A DNA stretch of 64,000 nucleotides from Anabaena sp. FACHB-1237 (GCF_014696225.1 NZ_JACJPV010000008.1:1-64000), one strand, 5' to 3'; counted from the stretch's first letter, positions 36,616-46,273 are shown. Translations and numbers: made by a program. The notes: generated by a model not told the origin, from the sequence alone.

Positions 36616-37794
36616 ATGATCAAAATGTTGAAAAAAACGCCCCTAGCTTGGCGACAATTAATGAAAGAAACTACTAGATTAGCAGTAGCAGTAGCAGGAA
36701 TAAGTTTTGCCGATTTATTGATATTTATTCAAATGGGTTTTCAAAATGCCTTATTTGATGCTGCGGTTAAACCTCATCGGAATTTACAAGCAGATTTAGT
36801 ATTAACAAATCCCCAATTTCAAACCCTATTTTCTGTGAAAAGTTTTTCCAGAAAAAGACTATATCAAACATTAAGTTATCCCGGAGTAAAATCCGTGAGT
36901 TCTGTTTACATTAGTACCGGATTATGGCGAAATCCAGAAACTAGAGAAGATCGGGCAATTTTAGTTTGGGGAATAGATCCTGGTTTACCAGGATTAAAAT
37001 TTCCTGAAGTACAAAAAAATCAAGATGTTCTTAAACCAATGTATCAAGCAATGTTTGATATTGCAGGTAGACCAGAATATGGAGATGTCAAAAAAGTATT
37101 TGCAGAAACTGGAGAATTTAAAACAGAAGTTAGTGGTAAAGCCATCGCTGTCAAAGGGATATTTACTAATGGTGCTTCCTTTGCTGCTGATGGTAATGTA
37201 GTTACTAGTGACTCCACATTTTTACAAATATTTCCTAACCGCAAACCAGATCAAATTGAAGTAGGATTGATTAATGTTGAACCTGGTACTAATGTACAAA
37301 AACTCAAATTACAATTACAAAAAGGCTTAAATCCTGATCCTAAAAATCCCTTTGTGGAAGTAGGGACAACAGAAGATTTCGCCCAAAAAGAAAGGAATTA
37401 TTGGGCAAATAGTACAGGAATTGGATTTATTTTTGGTTTAGGAGTAGTAGTAGGTTTTATTGTGGGTATTGTGATTGTTTATCAGATTCTTTATTCTGAT
37501 GTGTCCGACCATTTACCAGAATATGCCACATTAAAAGCTATGGGTTATACAGATAATTATTTATTAGGAGTGCTATTACAAGAGGCTTTATTTTTAGCAG
37601 TTTTAGGTTATTTACCTTCATTTTTCCTAGCATTTGGATTATATAGATTAACTTTTGCAGCCACATTATTACCAATAGCAATGGATGTAAATAAGGCAGT
37701 AAATGTATTTATATTAACAATAATTATGTGTACTACTTCAGGAGCGATCGCTATGAGAAAATTAAGATCAGCAGATCCAGCAGATATTTTTTAA
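36616..37794 (+). CDS. devC: DevC-like ABC permease (FtsX/MacB type)
   Basis: 392 residues. The first helix (about 20-40, RLAVAVAGISFADLLIFIQM) is followed by a large periplasmic domain and three C-terminal helices (about 270-295, 315-345, 355-380), the MacB/FtsX layout. FADLLIFIQMGFQNALFDAA and DHLPEYATLKAMGYTDNYL are characteristic of DevC. It partners the DevB-like adaptor upstream and the DevA-like ATPase downstream. Confidence 0.88.
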   Translation: MIKMLKKTPLAWRQLMKETTRLAVAVAGISFADLLIFIQMGFQNALFDAAVKPHRNLQADLVLTNPQFQTLFSVKSFSRKRLYQTLSYPGVKSVSSVYISTGLWRNPETREDRAILVWGIDPGLPGLKFPEVQKNQDVLKPMYQAMFDIAGRPEYGDVKKVFAETGEFKTEVSGKAIAVKGIFTNGASFAADGNVVTSDSTFLQIFPNRKPDQIEVGLINVEPGTNVQKLKLQLQKGLNPDPKNPFVEVGTTEDFAQKERNYWANSTGIGFIFGLGVVVGFIVGIVIVYQILYSDVSDHLPEYATLKAMGYTDNYLLGVLLQEALFLAVLGYLPSFFLAFGLYRLTFAATLLPIAMDVNKAVNVFILTIIMCTTSGAIAMRKLRSADPADIF

Positions 37795-37805
37795 GAACAA
37801 TAGCA

Positions 37806-37866
37806 AGATCCCCGACTTCTAATATCAGTTGATAGTTTATGAACAATACTAATAAGTGGGGGATCT
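37806..37866. terminator. long-loop GATCCCCGACTT hairpin
   Basis: GATCCCCGACTT and AAGTGGGGGATCT are separated by about 35 bases that include TATCAGTTGATA. It is a variant of the dispersed hairpin between devC and devA. Confidence 0.4.
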
Positions 37867-37919
37867 GAAAAATTCCCTACTATAATTAATCAAGCAAATA
37901 TCCTTGAGGATCAAAAATT

Positions 37920-38636
37920 ATGATATCCAGAGAAAATACAATCATTTCGGTTTCTGAACTTAATCACTATTTTGGACATGGAGGCTTAAAAAAGCAGGTT
38001 TTATTTAATGTTAATTTACAAATTAAAACCGGGGAAATTGTAATTATGACAGGTCCATCTGGATCGGGAAAAACCACATTATTGTCACTATTAGGAGGTT
38101 TACGTTCAGCCCAAAAAGGAAGTTTAAAAATCATGGGTAAAGAAATGAGTGGGGCTAATAAAAAAGAATTAACTATTATGCGTCGTCAAATAGGTTATAT
38201 TTTTCAAGCTAATAACTTAATGACCTTTTTAACAGCTAAAGAAAATGTGAGAATGTCCTTAGAATTACATGATAAATTCTTAAATGAAGATATTAATAAT
38301 AAAGCCATCGCCATGTTAGATCATGTAGGATTAGGAGATAGAATAGACTATTATCCAGATAACCTATCAGGAGGACAAAAACAACGGGTAGCGATCGCTC
38401 GTGCATTAGTCAGTCATCCCCAAATAGTATTAGCAGATGAACCCACAGCCGCACTAGATAAAAAATCAGGTCGTGATGTGGTAGAATTAATGCAAAGATT
38501 GGCTAAAGAACAAGGTTGTACAATATTACTTGTTACCCACGATAATCGTATTTTAGATATAGCTGATAGAATTATTTATATGGAAGATGGGCAATTAATT
38601 AATGATAATATTGAGGCCACTGCTAAAATGCAATAA
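37920..38636 (+). CDS. devA: DevA-like ABC ATPase
   Basis: 238 residues. Walker A GPSGSGKTTLLSLLGGL is near 44-60, signature NLSGGQKQRVAIARAL near 147-162, Walker B IVLADEPTAALD near 167-178, and the H-loop in LLVTHDNRI. It is the LolD/MacB-like ATPase class used by DevBCA exporters. The operon order here is tetR-devB-devC-devA, on one strand. The dnaE C-terminal gene follows after 58 bases but is functionally unrelated. Confidence 0.9.
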   Translation: MISRENTIISVSELNHYFGHGGLKKQVLFNVNLQIKTGEIVIMTGPSGSGKTTLLSLLGGLRSAQKGSLKIMGKEMSGANKKELTIMRRQIGYIFQANNLMTFLTAKENVRMSLELHDKFLNEDINNKAIAMLDHVGLGDRIDYYPDNLSGGQKQRVAIARALVSHPQIVLADEPTAALDKKSGRDVVELMQRLAKEQGCTILLVTHDNRILDIADRIIYMEDGQLINDNIEATAKMQ

Positions 38637-38694
38637 TTAAAGAATACAAAAACCATGCCGGTATATTAGATTCTGATCAATGGAGGTTAATCAA

Positions 38695-40053
38695 ATGGTA
38701 AAAATTATTAGTCGTCAATATATTGGTACAGAAAATGTTTATGATATTGGCGTAGAAAAAGATCACAATTTTGTCATTAAAAATGGTTTTGTCGCCTCCA
38801 ATTGTTTTAATAAATCTCACTCCACAGCCTATGGTTATGTAACCTATCAAACAGCATATTTAAAGGCTAATTATCCTTTAGAATATATGGCAGCACTATT
38901 AACAGCTAATAGTGGTGATACTGATAAAGTCAAAAAGTATCTGGATAATTGTGAGAAAATGGGCATTACTATTTTACCACCAGATATTAATCATTCAGGT
39001 TTAGATTTTACTCCTGTAGATGGTAAAATATTATTTGGATTTTCGGCAGTGAGAAATGTGGGAGAAAATGCGATCGCCTGCATTTTAGAAGCGAGAATGG
39101 AAAATGGTACATTAAAAGAATTTCAATCCTTAGGTGATTTTTGCGATCGCGTAGATTTAAAAGCATTTAATAAACGTACTTTAGAATCATTAATTTGCTG
39201 TGGTGCCTTCGATAAAATTAACCCTAACCGTCAACAATTAATGCACGATTTGGAATTAGTTTATGAATGGGCGCAATCTCGCGCGAAAGACCGTGCAAGT
39301 GGTCAAAAAAACCTCTTTGATTTATTAGGAGGTAGCGGTATAAGTAACAACAATCAAACATCAAAAAATAACTTTGAATCAGCACCAAAAGCACCACCAG
39401 TACATGACTTTCCACCCCAGGAAAAACTGAAAATGGAAAAGGAATTATTAGGATTTTATTTATCAGATCATCCCTTAAAATCTATTAAACAGTCTTCATC
39501 AGTGCTTGCGCCTATTAATCTTTCTCAACTAGGAGAACAAAAAACTGATACTGTGATTTGTGTCATAGTTATGTTAAACCATGTAAAAAAAGTTGTCACT
39601 AAAAAAGGTGAACAGATGGCTATTTTAAATATTGAAGATTTATCAACAGCATTAGAAGCTGTGGTTTTTCCTAAAACCTATGAAAGAATTAGTGACTACT
39701 TAAATATTGATACTCAATTAATTATTTGGGGTAAAGTAGAACGTCGAGATGAACAAACTCAATTAATAGTAGAAGATGCGGAAAAAGTGGATCAAGTAAC
39801 TATGGTATTAGTAGAATTAACTCCTCAACAAGCAACAGCCATTGAAGAACAAAATCGTTTAAATAACATTTTACAATCTCAAGCAAAGGACAAAGATAAT
39901 AGAAAAGTACCCGTAATTGGTATTGTGCAAGCGGGAAATTATCGAGAAGTAGTCAAGTTCGGTAGACAATTTTGGGTACAAGATTCTGCCATTGCAGTCC
40001 AAGCATTACAAAATGCTCATTTTCGGGCTAATATTAAACATTTAACACAGTAA
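38695..40053 (+). CDS. dnaE: DNA polymerase III alpha subunit, C-terminal half with split-intein C fragment
   Basis: The first 36 residues (MVKIISRQYI to GFVASN) are the Int-C part of the cyanobacterial split DnaE intein, with VYDIGVEKDHNF and the terminal Asn. The +1 residue is Cys (codon 38803-38805), beginning the extein CFNKSHSTAYGYVTYQTAYL. After synthesis it should join in trans with the product of a separate N-terminal gene (not in the window) to make the active replicative polymerase. An in-frame ATG at 38680 is upstream, but GGAGG at 38682-38686 is placed eight bases before ATG 38695, favouring the latter (452 residues). The C-terminal half holds the OB-fold (KTDTVICVIVMLNHVKK). Confidence 0.95.
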   Translation: MVKIISRQYIGTENVYDIGVEKDHNFVIKNGFVASNCFNKSHSTAYGYVTYQTAYLKANYPLEYMAALLTANSGDTDKVKKYLDNCEKMGITILPPDINHSGLDFTPVDGKILFGFSAVRNVGENAIACILEARMENGTLKEFQSLGDFCDRVDLKAFNKRTLESLICCGAFDKINPNRQQLMHDLELVYEWAQSRAKDRASGQKNLFDLLGGSGISNNNQTSKNNFESAPKAPPVHDFPPQEKLKMEKELLGFYLSDHPLKSIKQSSSVLAPINLSQLGEQKTDTVICVIVMLNHVKKVVTKKGEQMAILNIEDLSTALEAVVFPKTYERISDYLNIDTQLIIWGKVERRDEQTQLIVEDAEKVDQVTMVLVELTPQQATAIEEQNRLNNILQSQAKDKDNRKVPVIGIVQAGNYREVVKFGRQFWVQDSAIAVQALQNAHFRANIKHLTQ

Positions 40054-40064
40054 TCTGATGTTAG

Positions 40065-40093
40065 ATACCCGACTTATTAAAGAAGTCGGGTAT
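40065..40093. terminator. hairpin after dnaE
   Basis: ATACCCGACTT and AAGTCGGGTAT with loop ATTAAAG, 12 bases after the dnaE stop. It is a variant of the GATCCCCGACTT family. Confidence 0.6.
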
Positions 40094-40232
40094 GTTGTTG
40101 TTCATAACTCATTTAGAGTTAATGTTATGAAGTTTTCCTTGCAAGTGGGTGAAATTAATGATTAAAAAATTGTATCGTGCCTTTTGCAAATTACCAATTA
40201 CCCATTACCAGTCTCAACAGATATCATAAGTA

Positions 40233-40349
40233 TTAAACCGGAAATGAGATGATTTTAGTATCATTAATGCTAAATGTAATCTCCTTAATGAGATACTGAC
40301 GCGATCGCAGATTGACAACTTGGCCAGAGGAAAGGGTAGTAATTGACAT
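40233..40349 (-). pseudogene. remnant of a helicase-like gene N-terminus
   Basis: The minus strand from ATG 40349 encodes 38 residues (MSITTLSSGQVVNLRSRQYL, then IKEITFSIND) and a TAA at 40233. The G-x-x-V-x-x-RSRQYLIKE pattern is like the opening of large SNF2/DEAD-type helicases, including some in defence islands, which usually read VRSRxYLVE. Only this first part remains; no helicase core follows. A short real peptide cannot be ruled out. Confidence 0.4.
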
Positions 40350-40534
40350 AAATTTATATACTGTATATTTTATGAAATAATTTTTGAGATTTTATCTAAG
40401 AATTTAGAGACCAAATAAAAGAACAAGTTAAGATTTGTCCAATAACAAAACTTTTATAGTTAATAGTTGACTAATTATAGGTGACAACTTCTGTAAAATC
40501 AAAAATTGATGATTGATTTGTCAGATTAGGAGTT

Positions 40535-41200
40535 ATGATTTTTATTAAAGATAACTTTAAAAACAATCATAATATCAATGTGGCTTACTATTCACCAGTT
40601 TACACCTCCCAAACCATTAATCCTCTATACTTAGTTAGCAAAACCGGACAAGGAGTAGAGATTTCCATACATACCCCCAGTCCCTATATTTGTGCTAACT
40701 GCGAACGGATATTACCAGACTGGAAACAACAACAATTCCTATGGGTAATAATTGTATTACAACAGTCAAAATACCCATTAGAAGAAATTACCACCGCCAC
40801 GGAAATAGAAAAAGAAAAATTGCGGGAAAAATTTATGCGTTTTGCTTGTGACGTGGCTTTTAATTTACGCGATCGCGGTTACATAACAGACCTCATAGAT
40901 CCCCGTACAGGATATCCCTTATTATCTCATTCAGGCTTAATTGCCCATGATGATACAGCAGTAGCCCAAGCATTACTAAAATATCCTACCATTGAAAATA
41001 AATGTCATGTTCTGATTCATCCACAATGGGGAAGTGCAGTTTATCCTAGTATTATGCTTTCGGAAGCACCTCCAGAAATGCTGGAGTTAGTGATCAAGTC
41101 CATAGCACCCATGCACGGATGGATAGAGATAGGAGATCCACAAGTCAGGAGATCCACAAGTCAGGAGATCCAAGATCAGGGAGAAAATTCTTTATTCTGA
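40535..41200 (+). CDS. MMADHC-like (methylmalonic aciduria and homocystinuria type D) protein
   Basis: 221 residues. ICANCERILPDWKQQQFLWV near 50-70, ALLKYPTIENKCHVLIHPQW near 148-167 and APPEMLELVIKSIAPMHGW near 178-196 match the cyanobacterial proteins annotated as homologues of human MMADHC, which guides cobalamin between enzymes. Role in cyanobacteria is not known. An AGGAG precedes the ATG. The last 20 residues (from DPQVRRSTSQEI) come from a 16-bp tandem repeat and look like an acquired tail. Confidence 0.75.
   Translation: MIFIKDNFKNNHNINVAYYSPVYTSQTINPLYLVSKTGQGVEISIHTPSPYICANCERILPDWKQQQFLWVIIVLQQSKYPLEEITTATEIEKEKLREKFMRFACDVAFNLRDRGYITDLIDPRTGYPLLSHSGLIAHDDTAVAQALLKYPTIENKCHVLIHPQWGSAVYPSIMLSEAPPEMLELVIKSIAPMHGWIEIGDPQVRRSTSQEIQDQGENSLF
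41131..41179 (+). repeat. 16-bp tandem repeat inside the MMADHC-like gene
   Basis: AGGAGATCCACAAGTC occurs twice in full and once in part. Because 16 is not a multiple of three, each unit is read in a different frame, which creates the odd C-terminus. Confidence 0.8.
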
Positions 41201-41250
41201 CTTCTTAAACCCCGCACACCGCACCCTATATTTAAACTTACAGGAAAAAT

Positions 41251-41589
41251 ATGGATAACAACAACTGGTTACAACAATTAATGATACTTGGCTTGGGTAC
41301 AACTTCTTTAGTTGCAGATAAACTCAAACAAGTGAGTGATGAATTAGTCAAAGATGGTAAACTTCATCCAGAACAAGCAAAAGAAGTGATAGACGATTTA
41401 GTAAAACAGTTACAATTAGAACAACAACAACAACAACAAGGTAGCTGGGATGAACAAATGCAGCGCCAAGTGAGAAATATCATGCAAGACTTAGGTGTTG
41501 CACGTCAGTCAGAAGTAGATGAATTACGTGGTAGAATAGACCGTTTAGAGCGACAAGTGCGAGATTTAGAAAATAAAATTTGGCGATAA
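41251..41589 (+). CDS. phasin-like coiled-coil protein
   Basis: 112 residues, helical and polar. LMILGLGTTSLVADKLKQV at the start is an amphipathic helix, a Q-rich linker (LEQQQQQQGS) lies near 57, and the C-terminal 40 residues form heptads (VDELRGRIDRLERQVRDLE). Proteins of this pattern are annotated as phasin family (PhaF/PhaI-like), which coat polyhydroxyalkanoate granules, but similar small proteins exist in cyanobacteria without such granules. An AGGAAA precedes the start. Confidence 0.65.
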   Translation: MDNNNWLQQLMILGLGTTSLVADKLKQVSDELVKDGKLHPEQAKEVIDDLVKQLQLEQQQQQQGSWDEQMQRQVRNIMQDLGVARQSEVDELRGRIDRLERQVRDLENKIWR

Positions 41590-41676
41590 CTTAGGATACT
41601 ATGGCATTTTTGATTTAAACTAAGGTTTGTCCTGTAGGTAATGCCATTACCACATTCCTAAATTAAGGGGTTAATT

Positions 41677-42198
41677 TTGAAAGCAATTTTCCTCAGTGCG
41701 GTATTAGTCCTGGTATGTATAGCAGTTTTGGTATTTTCTCAACTTAGCGGTGGAAAAGATACAGCCATTGCTGCTCAACCTAACCAAACCATACCAGTTA
41801 ATACCACCATTTCTGAAAACAATACTTTAATAGCGAGTAATATTATGTCACAAGAGAATGTCGTTACTACTTCCTCTGGACTCAAGTACGTAGAAATTAC
41901 AGAAGGAACTGGTGCGACTCCTGTAGCTGGACAAACCGTAGTCGTTCACTACACTGGTACTTTAGAAGATGGGGAAAAGTTTGATAGTTCCCGCGATCGC
42001 AAGAAACCCTTTAGCTTTAAACTGGGTATTGGCCAAGTAATTAAAGGTTGGGATGAAGGACTAAGTACCATGAAAGTCGGTGGCCGTCGTCAATTAATTA
42101 TCCCTTCAGAATTAGGTTATGGTGCCCGTGGCGCTGGTAATGTTATTCCTCCCTATGCTACTCTGATTTTTGACGTGGAACTGTTAGAAGTTAAGTAA
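41677..42198 (+). CDS. FKBP-type peptidyl-prolyl cis-trans isomerase
   Basis: 173 residues from a TTG start at 41677, with AAGGGG upstream. A signal anchor (about 2-22, [18 protein letters not shown]) and a Ser/Thr/Asn-rich linker precede a complete FKBP domain (about 65-173): [36 protein letters not shown] and [12 protein letters not shown]. It likely catalyses proline isomerisation in periplasm or thylakoid lumen. The final TAA stop is formed by the left end of a 104-bp mobile element, so the original stop may have been at the same TA. Confidence 0.93.
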   Translation: MKAIFLSAVLVLVCIAVLVFSQLSGGKDTAIAAQPNQTIPVNTTISENNTLIASNIMSQENVVTTSSGLKYVEITEGTGATPVAGQTVVVHYTGTLEDGEKFDSSRDRKKPFSFKLGIGQVIKGWDEGLSTMKVGGRRQLIIPSELGYGARGAGNVIPPYATLIFDVELLEVK

Positions 42199-42299
42199 GC
42201 TAATGTGCAGCACTCACTGTATAATTAAAAAACCTGAAGTTACAGTAGCACAAGCATCTTGCTTGTATTAATTATTCAAGTTAAAGGCACAACAGCTTA
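42196..42299 (+). mobile_element. 104-bp family-1 miniature element (copy C)
   Basis: Identical to the copy at 52012 over all 104 bases. It starts inside the FKBP stop codon (TAA at 42196-42198) and ends CAGCTTA. It is the left member of an inverted pair around the DUF92 gene. Confidence 0.9.
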
Positions 42300-42564
42300 G
42301 AACTTAGGGGTTTAGGGGCTTGGGTTAATTGGATCTAATATATGAATATAATAAAACAACTAAATACAACTCAACGCATTGCTGCCCTTGGGCTTTGCTA
42401 TTACCAATAGCGCGATTTGTTGAAGCAATTAAACTTAATAAACTTAATAGCCATATCTGATAGTTCAAATAATTGACAGATAACATATAATTAGTAAATC
42501 ACTATCCTGAAAATAGTAAAATCCTGGATATCTTGATTCAGATAGATACTAATAAATTATCACC

Positions 42565-43308
42565 ATGTTATCTTTAATTGATTTTACAAATCCCTGGTTA
42601 ATAGGCACAGTATTAAACATAATTCTGTTAACAATAGTGGCAATATTGCCCAAAAAATTGCTCACTACTGCTGGTATATTTAATGCTGGATTATTAGGAG
42701 TAATTATTTGGGGAACATTAGGTTATCCAGGATATTTAATAGTAGCATTTTATTTTATCATTGGATCGGCAGTAACTCGCATTGGTATAGCTGAAAAAGA
42801 AGCAGCAGGAATAGCAGAAAAACGATCTGGTGCGCGAGGACCTGAAAATGTGTGGGGATCGGCTTTAATTGCTGCTATTTGTGCTTTAGGAGTGTTATTT
42901 TTCCCAAGTTTTAAATATTTGTTATGTTTGGGATATGTAGCCAGTTTTAGCACAAAACTAGCAGATACAACTGCTAGTGAAGTAGGTAAAGCCTATGGTA
43001 AAAGTACATTTTTAATTACGACATTAAAACCTGTACCCAGAGGAACGGAAGGAGCAGTAAGTTTAGAAGGAACTGTAGCTGGTGTGGTAGGATCAATAGC
43101 GATCACTATTTTAGCATATACTGTTAATTTAATTAACCATGAGGGTATTATTTTCTGTGTAATTGCTGCTTTTATTGCCACTAATTTAGAAAGTGTTATT
43201 GGTGCAACTTTGCAGTCTAAATTTACTTGGTTGACTAATGAAATAGTTAATGTAATTAATACTTTAATTGGTGCAATTGTGGCTATATCATTAGCTATAT
43301 TAATTTAG
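42565..43308 (+). CDS. DUF92/TIGR00297 membrane protein, phytyl-phosphate kinase (VTE6) homologue
   Basis: 247 residues with about six hydrophobic segments. GAVTRIG-like ITGSAVTRIGIAEKE region near 70, RGPENVWGSALIAA near 91, and SFSTKLADTTASEVGKAYGK near 127-146 are the conserved DUF92 blocks. The plant member VTE6 and a Synechocystis homologue phosphorylate phytyl phosphate, recycling phytol from chlorophyll for tocopherol and phylloquinone synthesis. By that precedent this gene likely has that role in the membrane. It is bracketed by inverted copies of the 104-bp element. Confidence 0.82.
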   Translation: MLSLIDFTNPWLIGTVLNIILLTIVAILPKKLLTTAGIFNAGLLGVIIWGTLGYPGYLIVAFYFIIGSAVTRIGIAEKEAAGIAEKRSGARGPENVWGSALIAAICALGVLFFPSFKYLLCLGYVASFSTKLADTTASEVGKAYGKSTFLITTLKPVPRGTEGAVSLEGTVAGVVGSIAITILAYTVNLINHEGIIFCVIAAFIATNLESVIGATLQSKFTWLTNEIVNVINTLIGAIVAISLAILI

Positions 43309-43340
43309 TGAGAATTTAGCCACATGAATTGTACATCTAA

Positions 43341-43444
43341 TAAGCTGTTGTGCCTTTAAATTGAATAATTAATACAAGCAAGATGCTTGTGCTACCGTAA
43401 CTTCAGGTTTTTTAATTATACAGTGAGTGCTGCACATTAGCTTA
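43341..43444 (-). mobile_element. 104-bp family-1 miniature element (copy D, inverted)
   Basis: Reverse orientation relative to 42196 and two bases different from it. The outer end TTAGCTTA is 38 bases before the mutS stop region. Confidence 0.9.
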
Positions 43445-43482
43445 GTATTAATAGTATGTGGCTACTAAAATTTAGTTAATAC

Positions 43483-46032
43483 TTAATCCTCAAAACCTTC
43501 GCGTAAACCAATGGCAATTTTACTATGTTTTTCTATTTGTGCCATTACTTGTTTTGCCCTATTAATTACTACTGTGGGTAGGCCAGCTAACCTACCAGCT
43601 TCTATACCATAAGACTTATCTGCACCTCCTGGTTGGACTTGATGTAAAAAGATGATTTCCTCCGCTAGTTCTCTGACTGTAACTTGATAATTAGCCACAT
43701 TATTAATCATACTGGCCAGTTCATTTAATTCATGATAATGAGTTGCGAAAATAGTACGAGATTTAATTTCTACTGCTAAATATTCTGCCACAGCCCAAGC
43801 AATTGATAAACCATCAAATGTGGCTGTTCCTCTACCAATTTCATCTAATAATACTAGAGATTTGGCTGTTGCATGATTTAAGATATTGGCAGTTTCATTC
43901 ATTTCTACCATAAATGTAGACTGTCCTGTGGCTAAATCATCTACTGCACCAACACGGGTAAAAATGCGATCGCATACTCCTAATTTTGCTGACTTTGCAG
44001 GAACAAAACTACCAATTTGTGCCATTAATTGTATTAGTCCCACTTGTCTTAAATAACAACTTTTACCACTGGCATTTGGTCCTGTTAATATTACTAAGTC
44101 AGGTGATTTATTGTTATTTGATAAGTTCCCTAATTCAGTGGAATTAGGCACAAAAAACCCCGATGGTAATGATTGTTCTACCACAGGATGACGACCATCT
44201 ACAACATTTATTTCTCTAGTTGTTAACATTTCAGGACGGGTATAACCCTGTTTAACTGCTAATTCTGCTAATCCACATAAAACATCAGCCGCAGCTACAG
44301 CGCGGGAAGTTTGTCGAATCACTTCCGCATTTCTACCCACTTCATCCCGTAATTCTACAAATATATCATACTCAATTTGGTTTAAATCATCTCTGGCTGT
44401 TAATATTCTTGCTTCTCGTTCTTTTAAATCTGGTGTAATATATCTTTCTTCATTAGTTAAAGTTTGTTTGCGGATATAATGGGCAGGAACTTGATCAGCT
44501 TTAGAACGAGGAATACTAATATAATAACCAAAGGTTTTATTAAATCCTACTTTGAGATTAGATATACCTGTTTTTGATTTTTCATCAATTTCTAAATTTG
44601 CAATCCATTGTTGATCTGCTTCTACCGTTGCTTTTCTATCATCAAGAGTAGGATTAATACCAGGACGAATTAAACCTCCTTCTTTGAGGTGTATTGGTGG
44701 TGATTCTACGATGTGAGAATGTAACTTTTCTGCCAATTCTTCTAGAATCGGAGGTACTTTTTGCAATGTTCTTAAAAAGGGAGAATTAGCATTTTCTACG
44801 ATTTGCGATAATTGGGGTAAACGTTCAAAGGAGTCAGCTAAAGCGAGTAAATCCCTAGCATTAGCTGTTCCTGAACCCGCACGAGTTGTCAACCTTTCTA
44901 AATCGTAAATTTGCTTGAATAATACTCGTAAATCTTGCCTTAATGATGTATTTTCCACCAATTCCTCAATAGTATCTTGTCTAGCTTTAATACCTTTAAT
45001 ATCAAGTAGCGGTTGTAACAACCATCTTCTTAAAGCCCGACTACCCATTGCGGTACTGGTTCTATCTAAAGCCCATAGTAAAGAACCATGAAATGTACCA
45101 TCACGTACTGTTTGGGTAATTTCTAGATTACGTCGACTTTGATAATCTAAAATTAAATAATCTGTAATTGTATAGGTGCGTAAAGTTTGCAGAGGTATTT
45201 GATTAACTTTTTGAGTATCTTCAATGTATTCTAATAGACCTCCGGCTGCGCGAATTGCCAGGGTCAGACCTTCACAACCTAAACCTTCCAGGGATTTAAG
45301 TTTAAAAGTTTCTAACAATTTACTCCTAGCTTCTGCTTGAGAAAAGGGGACTTGCGATCGCAAACTATAGCAAAACGTAGGTGGTAAACATTGGGGTAGA
45401 GATGGGGATGTTTCCCCAGGTCGTAATAAAGCACCTAAATCTGGAGCATTTGTAGGAAATAATACTTCAGCAGGCTGCAACCGCATTAATTCCTGGGTTA
45501 AGTGTTCTAAATCACTTCCTTGAGTTGTGAGAAATTCACCAGTTGAGATATCCGAATAGGATAAACCCCAATGATTGCCTGTAATTACCACAGCAACTAA
45601 GTAATTATTGCGACTTGCTTTTAACATAGCTTCTTCTAACACTGTACCTGGTGTAAGAATGCGAGTCACTTCCCGTTTAACCAAACCTACAGCATCAGCA
45701 GAATCTTCTACTTGATCACAAATAACTACAGCATAACCTTTTTCTACTAATTGAGTAGTATAGCGTTCCCAAGCGTGATGAGGTACACCTGTCATAGCTA
45801 CACGACCTACATCTCCTCCATGTTTACTAGTTAATACTAGTTCTAATTCTGTGGAGACGGTTACAGCATCTTGAAAAAAGGTTTCAAAAAAATCGCCCAC
45901 GCGGTAGAGTAATAAAGCATGGGGGTATTTATCCTTCATGTCTACATAATGCTGATACATTTTACTCAGCTTATTACGATCCTGAATGAGATTAGTATTA
46001 GTAAGAGGTGTATTTGTAGATGCTGTGTTCAT
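43483..46032 (-). CDS. mutS: DNA mismatch repair protein MutS
   Basis: 849 residues, full length for MutS1. The N-terminal mismatch-reading motif is clear ([13 protein letters not shown], with the Phe-x-Glu pair), then the connector and lever domains, and the C-terminal ATPase: Walker [32 protein letters not shown], and [16 protein letters not shown] (Walker B and D-loop), plus IFATHYHEL. It binds mispairs and recruits MutL. The gene has no immediate partner here. Confidence 0.97.
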   Translation of the reverse strand: MNTASTNTPLTNTNLIQDRNKLSKMYQHYVDMKDKYPHALLLYRVGDFFETFFQDAVTVSTELELVLTSKHGGDVGRVAMTGVPHHAWERYTTQLVEKGYAVVICDQVEDSADAVGLVKREVTRILTPGTVLEEAMLKASRNNYLVAVVITGNHWGLSYSDISTGEFLTTQGSDLEHLTQELMRLQPAEVLFPTNAPDLGALLRPGETSPSLPQCLPPTFCYSLRSQVPFSQAEARSKLLETFKLKSLEGLGCEGLTLAIRAAGGLLEYIEDTQKVNQIPLQTLRTYTITDYLILDYQSRRNLEITQTVRDGTFHGSLLWALDRTSTAMGSRALRRWLLQPLLDIKGIKARQDTIEELVENTSLRQDLRVLFKQIYDLERLTTRAGSGTANARDLLALADSFERLPQLSQIVENANSPFLRTLQKVPPILEELAEKLHSHIVESPPIHLKEGGLIRPGINPTLDDRKATVEADQQWIANLEIDEKSKTGISNLKVGFNKTFGYYISIPRSKADQVPAHYIRKQTLTNEERYITPDLKEREARILTARDDLNQIEYDIFVELRDEVGRNAEVIRQTSRAVAAADVLCGLAELAVKQGYTRPEMLTTREINVVDGRHPVVEQSLPSGFFVPNSTELGNLSNNNKSPDLVILTGPNASGKSCYLRQVGLIQLMAQIGSFVPAKSAKLGVCDRIFTRVGAVDDLATGQSTFMVEMNETANILNHATAKSLVLLDEIGRGTATFDGLSIAWAVAEYLAVEIKSRTIFATHYHELNELASMINNVANYQVTVRELAEEIIFLHQVQPGGADKSYGIEAGRLAGLPTVVINRAKQVMAQIEKHSKIAIGLREGFED

Positions 46033-46273
46033 AAGTAATTAGTGATTAACAATTAATAATTAAAAAAGCTATTTAATTTAAGAGACAATATTAGATAATA
46101 GCGTGATTTTGAGAAGAGAGAGCGATCGCTTAAAGTTTATTTATAGTTTTTGAGAGTTGCTGGTTGATACATTCATTATAGCTGTTAGAGTTGTAGGCAA
46201 TGTCTAGAATAAGGAAATACTTGAAGAACCTTAACTGCATCTAGTAATTGCAATAATTGATAAACATGATTTA

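Larger units (their letters stand above)
40054..40534. other. intergenic region with hairpin and gene remnant
   Basis: Contains the hairpin at 40065-40093, the helicase-like remnant at 40233-40349 and an AT-rich upstream region for the MMADHC-like gene. No intact gene is seen. Confidence 0.5.
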
